DNA from: Cervus elaphus
Taxonomy: Eukaryota > Chordata > Mammalia > Artiodactyla > Cervidae
NCBI RefSeq assembly: GCF_910594005.1
Contig: NC_057832.1
Coordinates: 105,907,152 to 105,971,151, forward strand
Reading direction: 5' to 3'
DNA: 64,000 nt
The position numbers were made by a program, and so were the translations under genes. The notes beneath the pieces are model-generated. The model worked only from the letters and a program-made list of their open reading frames with translations. It had not been told where the DNA came from and did not search any database. Of the stretch, positions 22,291 to 31,730 are shown in pieces. Every line of letters starts with the position of its first letter. The stretch's first letter is position 1.

Positions 22291-22749
22291 TGTGAGGCGA
22301 GCAGAAGTAACGCAGCTTAGATTAGGAGTAGGCCTTCCTACTTGGTAAGATTATCAGGCCACCTGGATACAACCAATTAGCTTTCACTTAACACTGACCA
22401 CTGTTTGCCAATTAGGACCAATTAGCTTTCACTTAACACTGACAGCTGTTTGCCAATTAGGAAATTAGGAATGGGGCAGAAACCCCCAGGAAAGTCCCGC
22501 CCGCGCAAAAGTTTTGACCAATGAAATTGCTTTGCAAACTTGTAACCAATCTGCTTAAACCAATGGCATGTGCTCACCCTATAAATTTGTGTAACAGCTT
22601 GGGCTCGGGGCTCTCTGACCTGCACCACTGCGTTGGATGTGGCAGAGGGCTCTGGCTCAAGTCAGTAATAAACTTCCCCTTTTTGCCAGTTGCATTGTCT
22701 TGGAAGCCTTCTCTCTTCCCGCTCCGGGATTCGGACATCGGGCATAACA
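22291..22749 (+). mobile_element. Solo ERV LTR, family 1, copy C
   Basis: A 459-bp forward LTR from tgtgaggcg to gggcataaca. It carries three CCAAT boxes (22518-22522, 22546-22550, 22560-22564), a TATA-like tataaat (22580-22586) and the polyadenylation signal aataaa at 22667-22672. The flanks share only tcac (22287-22290, 22750-22753), one base less than the 5-bp duplications of copies A and B. A 45-bp tandem duplication in U3 (22372-22461) makes it longer than the other copies. No internal region is attached. Confidence 0.92.
22372..22461 (+). repeat. 45-bp tandem duplication in LTR U3
   Basis: Two adjacent 45-bp units (22372-22416 and 22417-22461) both start accaattagctttcac and end tgccaattagg. 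They differ at two positions near the middle (gaccactg against gacagctg). It lies upstream of the CCAAT and TATA boxes, where retroviral enhancers usually sit. Confidence 0.95.
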
Positions 22750-22870
22750 TCACCAGGAATTGAATTGGAACTGATCTTAGACATCTTGGCCTCTAGAAGT
22801 GTAAGAAAACAAATTTTTGTTGTTTAAGCCACCCAGTCTGTGGTACTGTATTCTGGCAGCCTGAGCTAAC

Positions 22871-23484
22871 GCAGCATCCATGCTCCTTTTTAGAAGGAAA
22901 TTGAGGATCAGAAATATGACTTTACCCTTTAAAAATGGAAATTAGCTTCTAATCAGGAAGGTGCTTACTAGTTAGATAGAAGACTTGTCAAGTTTTTGAC
23001 ATGCAGAGAGAAGATAAGAATCCTCCTAGTGCTAATAAACTCTTTAATTTACTTTGTTATACACATTAAGGTACTTTTAGAAGATTCCCTAGTTCCAAAT
23101 GTTTGTGAAACATTGTTTGAATAAATTACTTAAGTCATAAAAGAGTGGCTATTGTGAAAATTAATAATGGTTCAAACATTGCATGAGTTGATGTAAACAG
23201 TAATTTTAATAAGTGTTTCTTAAAGAAGCACTGTATTCAAAGATTATAAATACCTTTCTTATTTTAAGAGTCATTCTACTGTTTACTTCCTCACATCAGG
23301 ATACATTTGAGAATAAAATGACACCTAATTTCCCCCCTTCCCCCCTGAAACTCAAGCATAGTCTAATGCTTTATTTTCCACAGAAGGAAGAGGTCAGACT
23401 GTGGAGAGATTTGTACATGGCTCTACAGGGGTTCAAATTTATCCTGTTGGTGGAAACCCATGAAAGAAATTTTTAAAAATTAGT
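22871..23484. other. Unassigned AT-rich stretch
   Basis: No gene or named repeat. The 87-codon frame at 23213-23476 is AT-rich and has no motif. Confidence 0.45.
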
Positions 23485-24477
23485 TTTAATTGTGGTGAAA
23501 CATATCTAACATTAAATTTACCATCTTAGCCATTTTATAAATGTACAGTTTAGTAGTGTTATGAGACCAATCTCCAGAACTCTTTTCATTTTGTAAATCT
23601 GAAATTCTGTATCCATTAAATGACATGCCATTTTTCTGTTACTGCCAGACCGTAGCAACCACCATTCTACTTTCTGTTTCTATGAATTTGACTACTCTAG
23701 ATACCTCATATAAGTGGACTCATATGCATTCATATTCTTGTGATGGCTTATTTCACTTAGCACAGTGTCCTCAAGGTTCATCTGAATTGCAGCAGGTGTC
23801 AGAATCGTCTTCTCTTTTAAGGCTGAATAACTCTATTGTATGTATATAACTCCTTTGTTTGTTCAGTCATCTGTTGATGGACAGGTGAGTTGCTTCCACC
23901 TTTCAGCTCTTGTGAATAATGCTTCTAGGAACAGGGATGTGTGAATATCTCTTAGAGAGTCTGCTTCTTTCAATTCTTTTTTTTTTTTTTATGTGGACCA
24001 TTTTTAAAGTCTTTATTGAATTTGTTACAATTTTGTTTCTGTTTTCTGGTTTGGGTTTTTGGCCTGGAGGCATGTGGAACCTTAGTTTCTGGATCAGAAG
24101 CTGCATTGGAAGGTGAAATCTTAGCCACTGGACTGCCAGGAAGGTCCCTGTTTTCAATTCTTTCAGTTGTGTACAGAGCTGGGATTTATAGATCATGTAG
24201 TAATTCCATTCTTATTTTTCTGAGGAACCTTCATGCCATTTTCCACAGTGGCTGTACATTTTATACTCCACTAACAGTGCACAAAGGTTCCATTTTTTCC
24301 ACATGCCCCCCAACAGCTGTTGTTTTCTGCTTTGTTTTTTGATAGTAGTCATCCTAATAGGAATGAGGTAGTATCTTTTTGTAGTTTTTGATTTGCATTT
24401 CCCAAATGATTAGTAATATTGAACAACTTTTCACGGGCTTATTGGCCATTGGTATATCATCTTTGGAGAACCCTCGA
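23485..24477 (-). mobile_element. Old L1 LINE 3' region, split by a CHR SINE
   Basis: The plus strand carries reversed L1 blocks in order: taattgtggtgaaacata near 23488, caaccaccattctactttctg near 23659, catctgttgatggacag near 23868, gtgaataatgc near 23913, then after the SINE tttctgaggaaccttcatgccat near 24219 and gatttgcatttcccaaatgat near 24389. The order shows one collinear L1 3' segment of an older subfamily. Confidence 0.85.
23980..24151 (-). mobile_element. CHR-type SINE inside L1
   Basis: Begins with a T-run, then atgtggaccatttttaaagtc, and ends in gccaggaaggtccct. A 12-bp duplication tttcaattcttt flanks it (23968-23979 and 24152-24163), so it inserted into the L1. Confidence 0.9.
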
Positions 24478-24564
24478 AGAAATTTTAAACAATGACATGA
24501 CATAGTGAGATGTGATTCAGAAATGTCACAAGAACAACCAGTGGAAGATAGAATATACAGAAAG

Positions 24565-24759
24565 TGACAGTGAAAATGAAAGTCGCTAAGTCATGTTTGA
24601 CTCTTTGTGACCCCGTGAACTGTTCCTCTGTCCATGGGATTCTCCAGGCCAGAATACTAGAGTGGGTAGTCATTCCCTTCTCCAGGGGATCTTCCTGACC
24701 CAGGGATCAAACCCAGGTCTCTCACATTGTAGGCTAGTCTGAGCTACCAGGGAATCCGG
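24565..24759 (-). mobile_element. Bov-tA SINE
   Basis: Reverse-strand copy with tttgtgaccccgtgaactgt and gccagaatactagagtggg. Imperfect 14-bp flanks gaatatacagaaag and gattatacaggaag (24551-24564, 24760-24773) fit a decayed target-site duplication. Confidence 0.9.
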
Positions 24760-25378
24760 GATTATACAGGAAGATGACCAAATGCAGGGCAACTAGTGAG
24801 GAGGTTCTCGCAATTTCTATACTGATACTTCATTACTTTCAAAGAAAAGATCTTCTGTTGGCATTAAATTTCCCCCATACACTCTCAGTCTTTTCCCCAA
24901 ATCTCACTCTTGTTATATTTTCTCATGTCTTCTTCAAGATAGGCTGTTTGTCCCATTAGCACTCCTATCTCATAACTTTGTGATTCCTTTTTGTATTGGA
25001 ATTGTACTTATCTCTCTTTTCCTACCCGAGAATATAGCTCTACAGTAGTTTCCTCTTATCTACTAGTGATATATTTCAAGGCCCCCAGTGGATGCCTGAA
25101 AACTTGGATAGTACTGAATTATATATACATATAAATATACTATGTTTTTTTCCTATATGGACATATTTATGATAAAGTTTAATTTATAAATGAGGCACAG
25201 TAGGAGATTAACAACAGTAACTAATAATACATTAGAACAATTATAACAATATACTGCAATAAAAGTATCTGAATGTGGTCTCTCTCCATCAAAGTATCTT
25301 ATTGTACAAACATAATGCCTTTTCATCTGACCTAAACACTTACCATGCACTGTGGCTGTAACTTTTGCAGTTGAGGTG

Positions 25379-25904
25379 TGTCAGGAGGGGTAAATTTCCC
25401 CCTCTATTCCTGTTGAGTTCTTGTGGCTGGAGTAACAATAAAATTGGCACAAGGCAGATCAAAAGGAGAAAAAAACCCACATTTTAATCCATGGGTATGA
25501 AGGTCCCAAGAAATGACCAAAGCAGGCAGTTTTTATACTTTTTAAGCAAAGAAACAAATTTGTGAGGAATTGACTAGGCTAAGAAACTTTGGTTTGGGTG
25601 CTTAATCAGTGAGTAAACAGAGTTTGGCTTTGGGGTAGTGGATTAAAAGAAGTGAAGCAACAAGGTTTGTTTATACAGGCTTCTGGGCTCTGAATTCCCA
25701 GTCCCTGATGATAAGGGTGCTTCTACCTTCAGATACAGGAGGTGCACTTTCTACATGAGAGATGTATTTCCCTCTTTGCGGGGAGACAGAAAGGAGAGTC
25801 AGATTTTCTTTCTTGCATCAGCTGCTTCTCAAGCAGCTTCAATTCAAAATAATCAATATGCCATTGTGGTATATTTTGGTGTGACCTACACTGAGCCGCC
25901 AACA
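25379..25904 (-). mobile_element. ERVL/MLT2-type LTR inside Tigger
   Basis: A 526-bp element from tgtcagg to gccaaca with a 4-bp match ggtg on both sides (25375-25378 and 25905-25908), which interrupts the Tigger phrase. On the minus strand the blocks gtgacctacactgagc (reversed), ggtgcactttctacatgagagatgt and caaggtttgtttatacaggcttctgg match MLT2-type LTRs. The family call is by eye. Confidence 0.75.
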
Positions 25905-25949
25905 GGTGTAACAACACAACTAGCATGAATTTCTTTTTTCTTCTTCACA

Positions 25950-26135
25950 ATCTCACAGATGGAAGATTTGTTCTTACTGTAGATCTTGGCACCTCAGCAT
26001 ACCATTTTTTCCCCTTTATTAAGCTGAGAACTTTCACCTTTTCACTTAAAGGAAGCACTTTACAGTTTCTCTTTGGTGTATGTAAATTGCCAGCATTGAG
26101 ACTCTTGCACTTTGGAGTCTTTGTTAAATAAAATA
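25950..26135 (-). pseudogene. Tigger transposase N-terminus remnant
   Basis: A minus-strand frame contains KVLPLSEKVKVLSLIKGKKW, which is the helix-turn-helix start of CENP-B/pogo-like transposases (established for Tigger elements), preceded by a lysine/arginine-rich TPK-K stretch. The upstream initiator is lost, and the frame fails soon after the visible block. The DDE catalytic domain is absent. In the frame called here (25945-26244) the first part is not transposase. This is a dead copy. Confidence 0.75.
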
Positions 26136-26400
26136 AGAGAGACTTGAACACCAGCCCCATCGTGACAATAACCGAGACGTGACTAATAGGCAGACATGCT
26201 GGACCAAGGGATGATTCACATCCTGGTAGGAACGGTGCTGACATCCTGAGATTTTATCCCAGTCCTCAGAACGGTGGGCAATTTAAAACTTACGAGCTGC
26301 TTACTTCTGGAATTTTCCATTTAGTATTTTATAACCATTGTTGACAGTGGGGAACCGAAACTACAGCAACAGAAACTGAGGTTAAGAGGGGACTACTGTA

Positions 26401-26860
26401 TACCTTTCCTTATGTCACATCTTGGTTTCTCTCCTCCTCAGACAGCATTCTAACCCAGCTTGGTGAGCTCTCTCTCTCTTTCATGAATATGCATTCATTT
26501 AGCACTTCTCATGAATATATCATTATGAGTTACATGTGTGTACAGAATGACAAAGTCCTTGAGAACATAGATGTCTTCTTGTGTCTGTATGTGTCTATGT
26601 CAATATCAGACCTTTGTTGGGTCTGTTTGTAATGAACAGTGAGTGTTTGTTTCTATGATAAAAATGAATAAATGAGTTTGGGAATACTTTGAATTAGGTT
26701 GCATTTATACAACTAAAATTATCTGCATAATTTGGCTTTTTATGCATATATAATGGTGCTTCATCAAGTCAGACTCAAAATAAAATTGCTCTCAGAAAAT
26801 ATACGGAAATGGGAGGCAGTAGTATCAAGCAATATTTTAGGAAGGAAAATTCACATTACT
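26401..26860. other. Unassigned stretch, possible L2
   Basis: The interval around 26525-26690 (agtccttgagaacatagatg, gaataaatgag) looks like a plus-strand L2 3' end. The rest is unassigned. Confidence 0.4.
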
Positions 26861-26864
26861 TTTG

Positions 26865-27190
26865 AAATCTTCTGTGGGCCAGATGCCATACATGTTGTTT
26901 AATCCCCACAGTAATTTTCTGCACTAGGGATTAATATCCCTTTTTATTTATTTTTTTTTTTTTGGGGGGGTATTGTTTAAAAGACCTTTTATTTATTTAT
27001 TTTTTTGCATTTATTTATTTATATTAGTTGGAGGCTAATTACTTCACAACATTGCAGTGGGTTTTGTCATACATTGATATGAATCAGCCACAGAGTTACA
27101 CGTATTCCCCATCCCGATCCCCCCTCCCATAATACCCCCTTTTAAAGATGAGGGATTTAGGGAAGTTCAGGGAGATTAGCATGAAGAAAG
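26865..27190 (-). repeat. MIR SINE split by an L1 3' end
   Basis: The left part (ttaatccccacagtaattttctgcac) and the right part (aaagatgagggatttagggaag, from about 27131) read as the reverse of one MIR. The L1 at 26947-27130 lies between them. Confidence 0.65.
26947..27130 (-). mobile_element. Ruminant L1 3' end insertion
   Basis: T-rich start, then atattagttggaggctaattac, gtcatacattgatatgaatcagcc and ccccatcccgatccccc, which is the reversed ruminant L1 3' terminus. Short imperfect repeats of aatatccc/aataccccc lie at the borders. Confidence 0.8.
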
Positions 27191-27459
27191 ACTGAAATAG
27201 ACGGAATACTTTGTTTCATAATGGTCTTGGGCAGAAGATCAAATGAAGAATTAGCCCAGGTTAGTGAGAATGGGGAGGTAGAGAATAGGTTCTAGAAATG
27301 CCTAAGAAGTAAAATAGGCAGCTTCTGGGTTTGGGAGCAATAAGGAGACAGGAATCTCAAGTTTCTGGCTGAAGACAGTAGAATTCGGTGCCATTCACCA
27401 ACGAGGAGCAGAAAAAGGAGCACTTTTGGGGCCACAGGCCTGAGGTGGCCATGGGACAG

Positions 27460-27654
27460 TCAGGTGAAGTCAGGTGCATCGCTGATCGGCTCAGAGTGCC
27501 AACTGTCTCGCTGGATCCCACTGTCCGCACTGTTCGCTGAACCCAGGGTAGGCAAGGCGCGAGCTAAGAGGCTGGAAGAAGGCTCGAGGAGCCGTTGGAA
27601 CTGCTGACACGTTTCTTCTCTTCTGGCTAGCACAGCAGCGGTAGCACCAGACAT
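27460..27654 (-). CDS. Tentative first-exon ORF at CpG promoter
   Basis: A 64-codon minus-strand frame begins MSGATAAVLARREETCQQFQ about 110 bp downstream of the NRF1 site, the right distance and direction for a first coding exon. The start context is only moderate (G at -3). The N-terminal half looks protein-like (charged, helix-prone); the C-terminal part does not and may be read-through past a splice donor. I do not recognise the protein. It could equally be a chance frame in a GC-rich non-coding exon. Confidence 0.25.
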   Translation of the reverse strand: MSGATAAVLARREETCQQFQRLLEPSSSLLARALPTLGSANSADSGIQRDSWHSEPISDAPDFT

Positions 27655-27890
27655 AACCTAACACAACAGAACCGCACACAACCCTTCCGGGCTTTCCCAG
27701 GTGACGATCACGCACGTGTACCGCACAAAGTAGCCGGCGGACAAGCGAGTACCTCGTGACGCGCATGCGCAGTGCCATAAACGAGCTCCGCTGTTACCCA
27801 ACGGTGCAGCGTCATTGTTGGCAGAACATGGGGCGAGAGAGGCTGTCTGGCGCCATCTTGTTCATTTTCCCACGTCAGGTGACAGAAATA
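27460..27890. promoter_or_regulatory. CpG-island-like promoter candidate
   Basis: By eye this is the only stretch in the window that is not CpG-depleted, with roughly thirty CpG in about 430 bp. It contains a perfect NRF1 palindrome gcgcatgcgc (27761-27770), a YY1-type cgccatcttg (27851-27860), an ETS/GABP-type cttccgg (27684-27690) and an E-box cacgtg (27713-27718). This set is typical of TATA-less housekeeping promoters, often bidirectional. A weak donor-like cag/gtgaca follows at 27876-27884 on the plus strand. No downstream exon could be confirmed on either strand. Confidence 0.7.
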
Positions 27891-28644
27891 CAGGCCTAGA
27901 AGAAATACAGGCCTTCTTTAGAAGTCTCAGCTGAAGAAGCAGCCCTAGAATCATGGGATAAATGGATTCAGCCGTTCAGCAAATACCTGTTGTCAAGACT
28001 ATACTAACAGCAACCAGCCCGGGGTGCAGGCAATGAGACGGTGTATTGGCTATACAGAATAAAACTGAGTAAGTGTTGATCTTATTACTATCCTCAAAGT
28101 GCCACAATACCAGTAATAAAATACTCCTCCTTGAAACAAGTCTTTTGTTAATTTAAATTCTAAACAATTGCTGCGGTTGCTATTGATTTTAGCAATATAT
28201 CTGCAAGATACAAATTAGCACATTTTAATTCTTATCCGATGTTCACAAACATTGTCTTCTACATGGGGGAATTAATTCAAAGATTTCCTTGTTATGTATT
28301 CATCCCTTGACACACGGGAACTCAGCTACATGCTTTTGTTTCAAGAGTAAGTTTATAATTGTTCGGAATTACTTGAAGTACACTTGTGCTTGAATTCTTG
28401 TCTTGATTCTCAGTGATGCTACATATTTTTGCATTTAAACAGTAGATTAGATATTAACAATGCTAGCACAATGAATTGTGAAGGTGAAGAAACAGAACTT
28501 GTGTTATGCCAATTTTGTCATGCCATTTGACACTTGGAAATTTTACATTTGTGTTTTAAAACAGAGGGAAATTGTTAAGTGTGAATTTTAGCTCATATCT
28601 GAAATATTTTACTCAGTTTGAATAATGTTTTAAAACAATATATT
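27891..28644. other. Stretch downstream of CpG island
   Basis: A small direct repeat agaaatacaggcct occurs twice at 27884-27915. About 27960-28060 resembles a decayed L2. No exon can be supported. Confidence 0.4.
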
Positions 28645-28982
28645 TTTTAATTCAGCTTTATTGAGGTATAATTGACAAAATTGTAAGATACTTAAATTGT
28701 ACATCACAGTGACTTGACACAAATAGACATCAAGAAAGGATTACTGTATCTCATTAATTTAAAACACATACATCATTTCACTTATCTATCTTCCCCCCCT
28801 CTTTTTTTTCTGGGTGAGACCATTTCAGTTCCATCCTCCCAGCAAACCTCAGTCATACAACACATTTTATCAACTACAGTCATCACATTATACGTTGGCT
28901 CCTCAGATATTATTCATCTTATAGCTGAAAGTTTGTTTGCCTTTACCAACCTCTCTTTTTCCCCATCCCCTGCCACAGAATA
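28645..28982 (-). mobile_element. Old L1 LINE 3' UTR fragment
   Basis: The plus strand reads attgaggtataattgacaaaattg, gtacatcacagtgacttgac, cagtcatcacattatacgttgg and ttatagctgaaagtttgtttgcc, the reversed 3' UTR of an older mammalian L1. Confidence 0.75.
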
Positions 28983-29444
28983 ATGTTTTAAAATGCAAAT
29001 TTATCCTTCATTGTGTGTTGTATTAAAATTAAAGGCAAATTGAGAAAATAATGATTACTACTAATTATTTTGTGATGATATCTGAAAATAATTTTGTTGC
29101 CTAGATGAGGAGAATGTTTAAAATGATCTGACTTGAAATCTGACTAAGTAAGGACCATACCTCAAATGTCTAAGGAGCTGTTCTAGGCTCTCTGGATTTA
29201 ACTGTAAGTGAAACTATGAGAGTTTATAGGTTGGTATGGATGAAATGGCCCAGGGAGAATTTGTAAGGCAGGTGAAGACAATTCAGTGCTGACCTTTGGA
29301 AAAAACAGCTTCTGAAAGACAGTTTGGAAAAAGAGGTGTCCAGAAGCTGGACAAGGAGTGGACGGAGTGGAAGGAGGAATGGTAAGAAAGAATAGAGTCA
29401 GGGACTTCAGGGGAGAACTTTCAGCATAGGATGGTTGACAGCAT
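28983..29444. other. Unassigned stretch
   Basis: AT-rich on the left, purine-rich on the right. The long minus-strand frame 29198-29770 covers this interval and the adjacent Bov-A2 and is not a gene. An old L2-like origin of 29160-29440 is possible. Confidence 0.4.
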
Positions 29445-29455
29445 TCAGTGTGACT

Positions 29456-29711
29456 GCTGCTGCTGCTAAGTTGATTCAGTCGTGTCCGACTCTGTGCGAT
29501 CCCATAGATGGCAGCCCACCAGACTCCGACGTCCCTGGGATTCTCCAGGCAAGAACACTGGAGTGGGTTGCCATTTCCTTTTCCAATGCATGAAAGTGAA
29601 AGGTGAAAGTGAAGTCGCTCAGTCGTGTCTGACTCTTCTCGACCCCATGGACTGCAGCCTACCAGGCTCCTCCGTCCATGGGATTTTCCAGGCAAGAGTA
29701 CTGGAGTGGGG
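29456..29711 (-). mobile_element. Bov-A2 SINE
   Basis: Reverse-strand dimer starting with (GCT)n at 29456, with two related halves joined by a gaaagtgaaaggtgaaagtgaag linker. The 11-bp flanks tcagtgtgact and tcagtatgact (29445-29455, 29712-29722) differ at one base. Confidence 0.94.
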
Positions 29712-29987
29712 TCAGTATGACTAAGAAGACAAAAAAAAATGGTTGGGAGATTACCTTTGGCTTTGAGCATTAGAAAGTGATGGGCGACCTTCCTGAGAAT
29801 ATGTCTGTGGTTAGGGGAATCCCAGTTGAGGATGGGAATGAGGTTCCTTAGTCTTCACTCTCCATAGGGAAAATAAGATGAGGCAGAGAGAGTGTGAAAC
29901 TATTTGTCCTTTTGAAAAGAAATACATGTTCGTTGTGAAAAATGGCATAAACTTGATCATTAAAGGAGCAGTAAACCCATGTTCGTT

Positions 29988-30206
29988 GCTTTTATTCCCA
30001 GGTGGCACTAATGGTAAAGAACCTACTTGCCAGTGCAGGAGACATAAGAGATACTTGTTTGGTCCTGGGTTGGGAAGATTTCCTGGAGGAGGGCATGGCA
30101 ACCCACTCCAGTATTCCTGCCTAGAGAATCCCTTGGACAGAGGAGCCTGGCAGACTATAGTCCATAGGGTCGCAAAAAGTCGGACATGAATGAAACGACT
30201 TAGCAA
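29988..30206 (+). mobile_element. Bov-tA SINE
   Basis: Plus-strand copy with cccaggtggcactaatggtaaag, gagggcatggcaacccactcc and the tail cggacatgaatgaaacgac. The head is slightly altered by an inserted tta. Confidence 0.9.
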
Positions 30207-30742
30207 AGGAAATAAAATATTCATGTTTTGATCACAAAGCTTCAAGCCTCTGTTTGATGATGGAGTCTCAGGATCACCTGAGAGTGCCCTCATCCATTGT
30301 TTTGGCCCAGGTACCAAATGCCATCACTTCTGGTTTTACCCTTTTCTGCTTCAGATCGCAACTAGCCATGCCTACTGGTCATGAGTACTTGGAAGTCCTT
30401 TCACTACCATCACTTATAAGAACACTGTTGTCTGTGCTGATGATGTGGTCCAGAAATTGCCAGGCTGCATCCAGAGTCGGCCCTGCTCTGACTCTGAACC
30501 ACGTATACATGGCCACCTGGGCCTCCAGGGGTCTCAGCCTGGCCCAGAACCCTTGGTCTTAGTGAAAACCTGTCACCCTACTCCCCACCATCCCCTTAAA
30601 GATACAGCACAACCCCAGGAACTAATAAATAGTCTCTTCATTGCTTTCCAGTCCCCTGAGTTTCAACCCTTTCCTTGGTAGGGGAGAGAATTTGCCACAC
30701 TAAAATGTATTTCACTGACATGAAGATTAATTTAGACTGATT
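30207..30742. other. Unassigned stretch
   Basis: Open frames of 102 and 78 codons overlap here on the plus strand (30254-30562 and 30445-30681). Neither shows a domain, and both use ordinary intergenic composition. I do not call a gene. Confidence 0.4.
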
Positions 30743-30749
30743 ATTATTT

Positions 30750-31512
30750 TTTAAAATTAATTTATTTTTTTAATTGAAGGATGATTGCTTTACAGAATTG
30801 TGTTGGTTTCCTGCCAGACATCAACATGAGTCAGCCATAGGTATAATATGTCCCTTTCCCCTTGACCCTCCCTCCCACCTCCCTGCTACCGCTTGTGATA
30901 GAGCTCCAGTTTGAGTTCCCTGAGTGATACAGCAAATTCCCATTGGCTGTCTATTTTACATATGGTAATGTAAGTTTCCATGTTACTCTCTTCATGCATC
31001 CCATCCTCTCCTTCCTCACATGTCTGTTCTCTATGTCTGTGTATCCATTGATGACCTGCAAATAATTTCATCAGTACCATCTTTCTAGAGTCCATATGTA
31101 TGCATTAGTATACGATATTTGTTTTTCTCTTTCTGATTAATTCACTTTGTATGATAGGCTGTCAGAGAACGCAATGGCAACCCACTCCAGTACTCTTGCC
31201 TGGAAAATCCCATGGACGGAGGAACCTTGTAGGCTGCAGTCCATGGGGTCTCTAGGAGCCGGACATGACTGAGCGACTTCACTTTCACTTTTCGCTTTCA
31301 TGCATTGAAGAAGTAAATGGCAATCCAGGTCAGTGTTCTTGCCTGGAAAATCCCAGGGATGGGGGAGCCTGGTGGGCTGCCGTCTACGGAGTCGCTCAGA
31401 ATTGGACATGATCGAAGTGACTTAGCAGCAGCAGCAGCATGATAGGCTGTAGGTTCATCCACCTCATTAGAACTGACTCAAATTCATTCCTTTTCTGGCT
31501 GAGTAATATTAT
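30750..31512 (-). mobile_element. Ruminant L1 3' end, split by Bov-A2
   Basis: Reversed L1 terminus (ttaattgaaggatgattgcttt, ccagacatcaacatgagtcagcc, gtccttgacctc-like run, gtctgtgtatccattgatg) continuing after the Bov-A2 with aggttcatccacctcattag and tggctgagtaatatt. The two parts are collinear. Confidence 0.88.
31163..31438 (+). mobile_element. Bov-A2 SINE inside L1
   Basis: Forward dimer ending in (AGC)n. A perfect 12-bp target-site duplication atgataggctgt lies at 31151-31162 and 31439-31450, inside the L1. Confidence 0.95.
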
Positions 31513-31584
31513 TGTTTTTTAAGAAATAGAAGGCTCAGGAAGTTTTTCTTGTTACTTCCCCCTTAACTGCTTTTTAAAAAATTT

Positions 31585-31730
31585 AGATAAAGGACTTAGG
31601 TCTTTCTTATGTGTGCATGTTTTTGAACTTTTGTGTGATGTTCTCCTGTTAATCTGTTTTATGTCAATTTAATTCTTAGATCAGCCAGAAGAACCTAGAA
31701 GTGTAGAGGAGAATTTCTTCCTCCCTGACA
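31585..31730 (+). mobile_element. MLT2-type LTR 3' fragment
   Basis: The sequence tctcctgttaatctgttttatgtcaatttaattc, cagccagaagaaccta and cctccctgaca ends like the LTR at 25379 (in the opposite orientation). It is a 3' part of an old ERVL-type LTR. Confidence 0.65.

Larger units (their letters stand above)
22061..22870 (+). mobile_element. Old MaLR-like LTR, split by a solo LTR
   Basis: The left part (22061-22290: cttaaccttccagtgtgactgtatt, ggagacacagtgagaaggcgg) and the right part (22750-22870: ggcctctagaagtgtaagaaaac, tttaagccacccagtctgtggtactgt) form one collinear old mammalian LTR. The intervening solo LTR at 22291-22749 accounts exactly for the gap. The family is MaLR-like; the subfamily is uncertain. 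Confidence 0.7.
25043..26398 (-). mobile_element. Tigger-like DNA transposon with nested LTR
   Basis: Terminal inverted sequences cagtagt (25043) and actactg (ending 26398) are each bounded by the TA target (25041-25042 and 26399-26400), as expected for Tc1/mariner-pogo elements. The body matches a Tigger consensus, including gacccccagtggatgcctg-like and gaattttccatttagtatttt blocks. An ERVL-type LTR at 25379-25904 splits it. The reverse strand carries a decayed transposase N-terminus. With the LTR excluded the element is about 830 bp, so it is internally deleted relative to a full Tigger. Confidence 0.9.

Noticed and set aside
24171..24342. Coding-like frame with many cysteines around 24016-24342
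   Set aside because: It is antisense to an old L1 and crosses a CHR SINE.
29198..29770. 190-codon minus-strand frame
   Set aside because: About half is the standard Bov-A2 translation; the rest is low-complexity, proline/serine-rich and possibly L2-derived.
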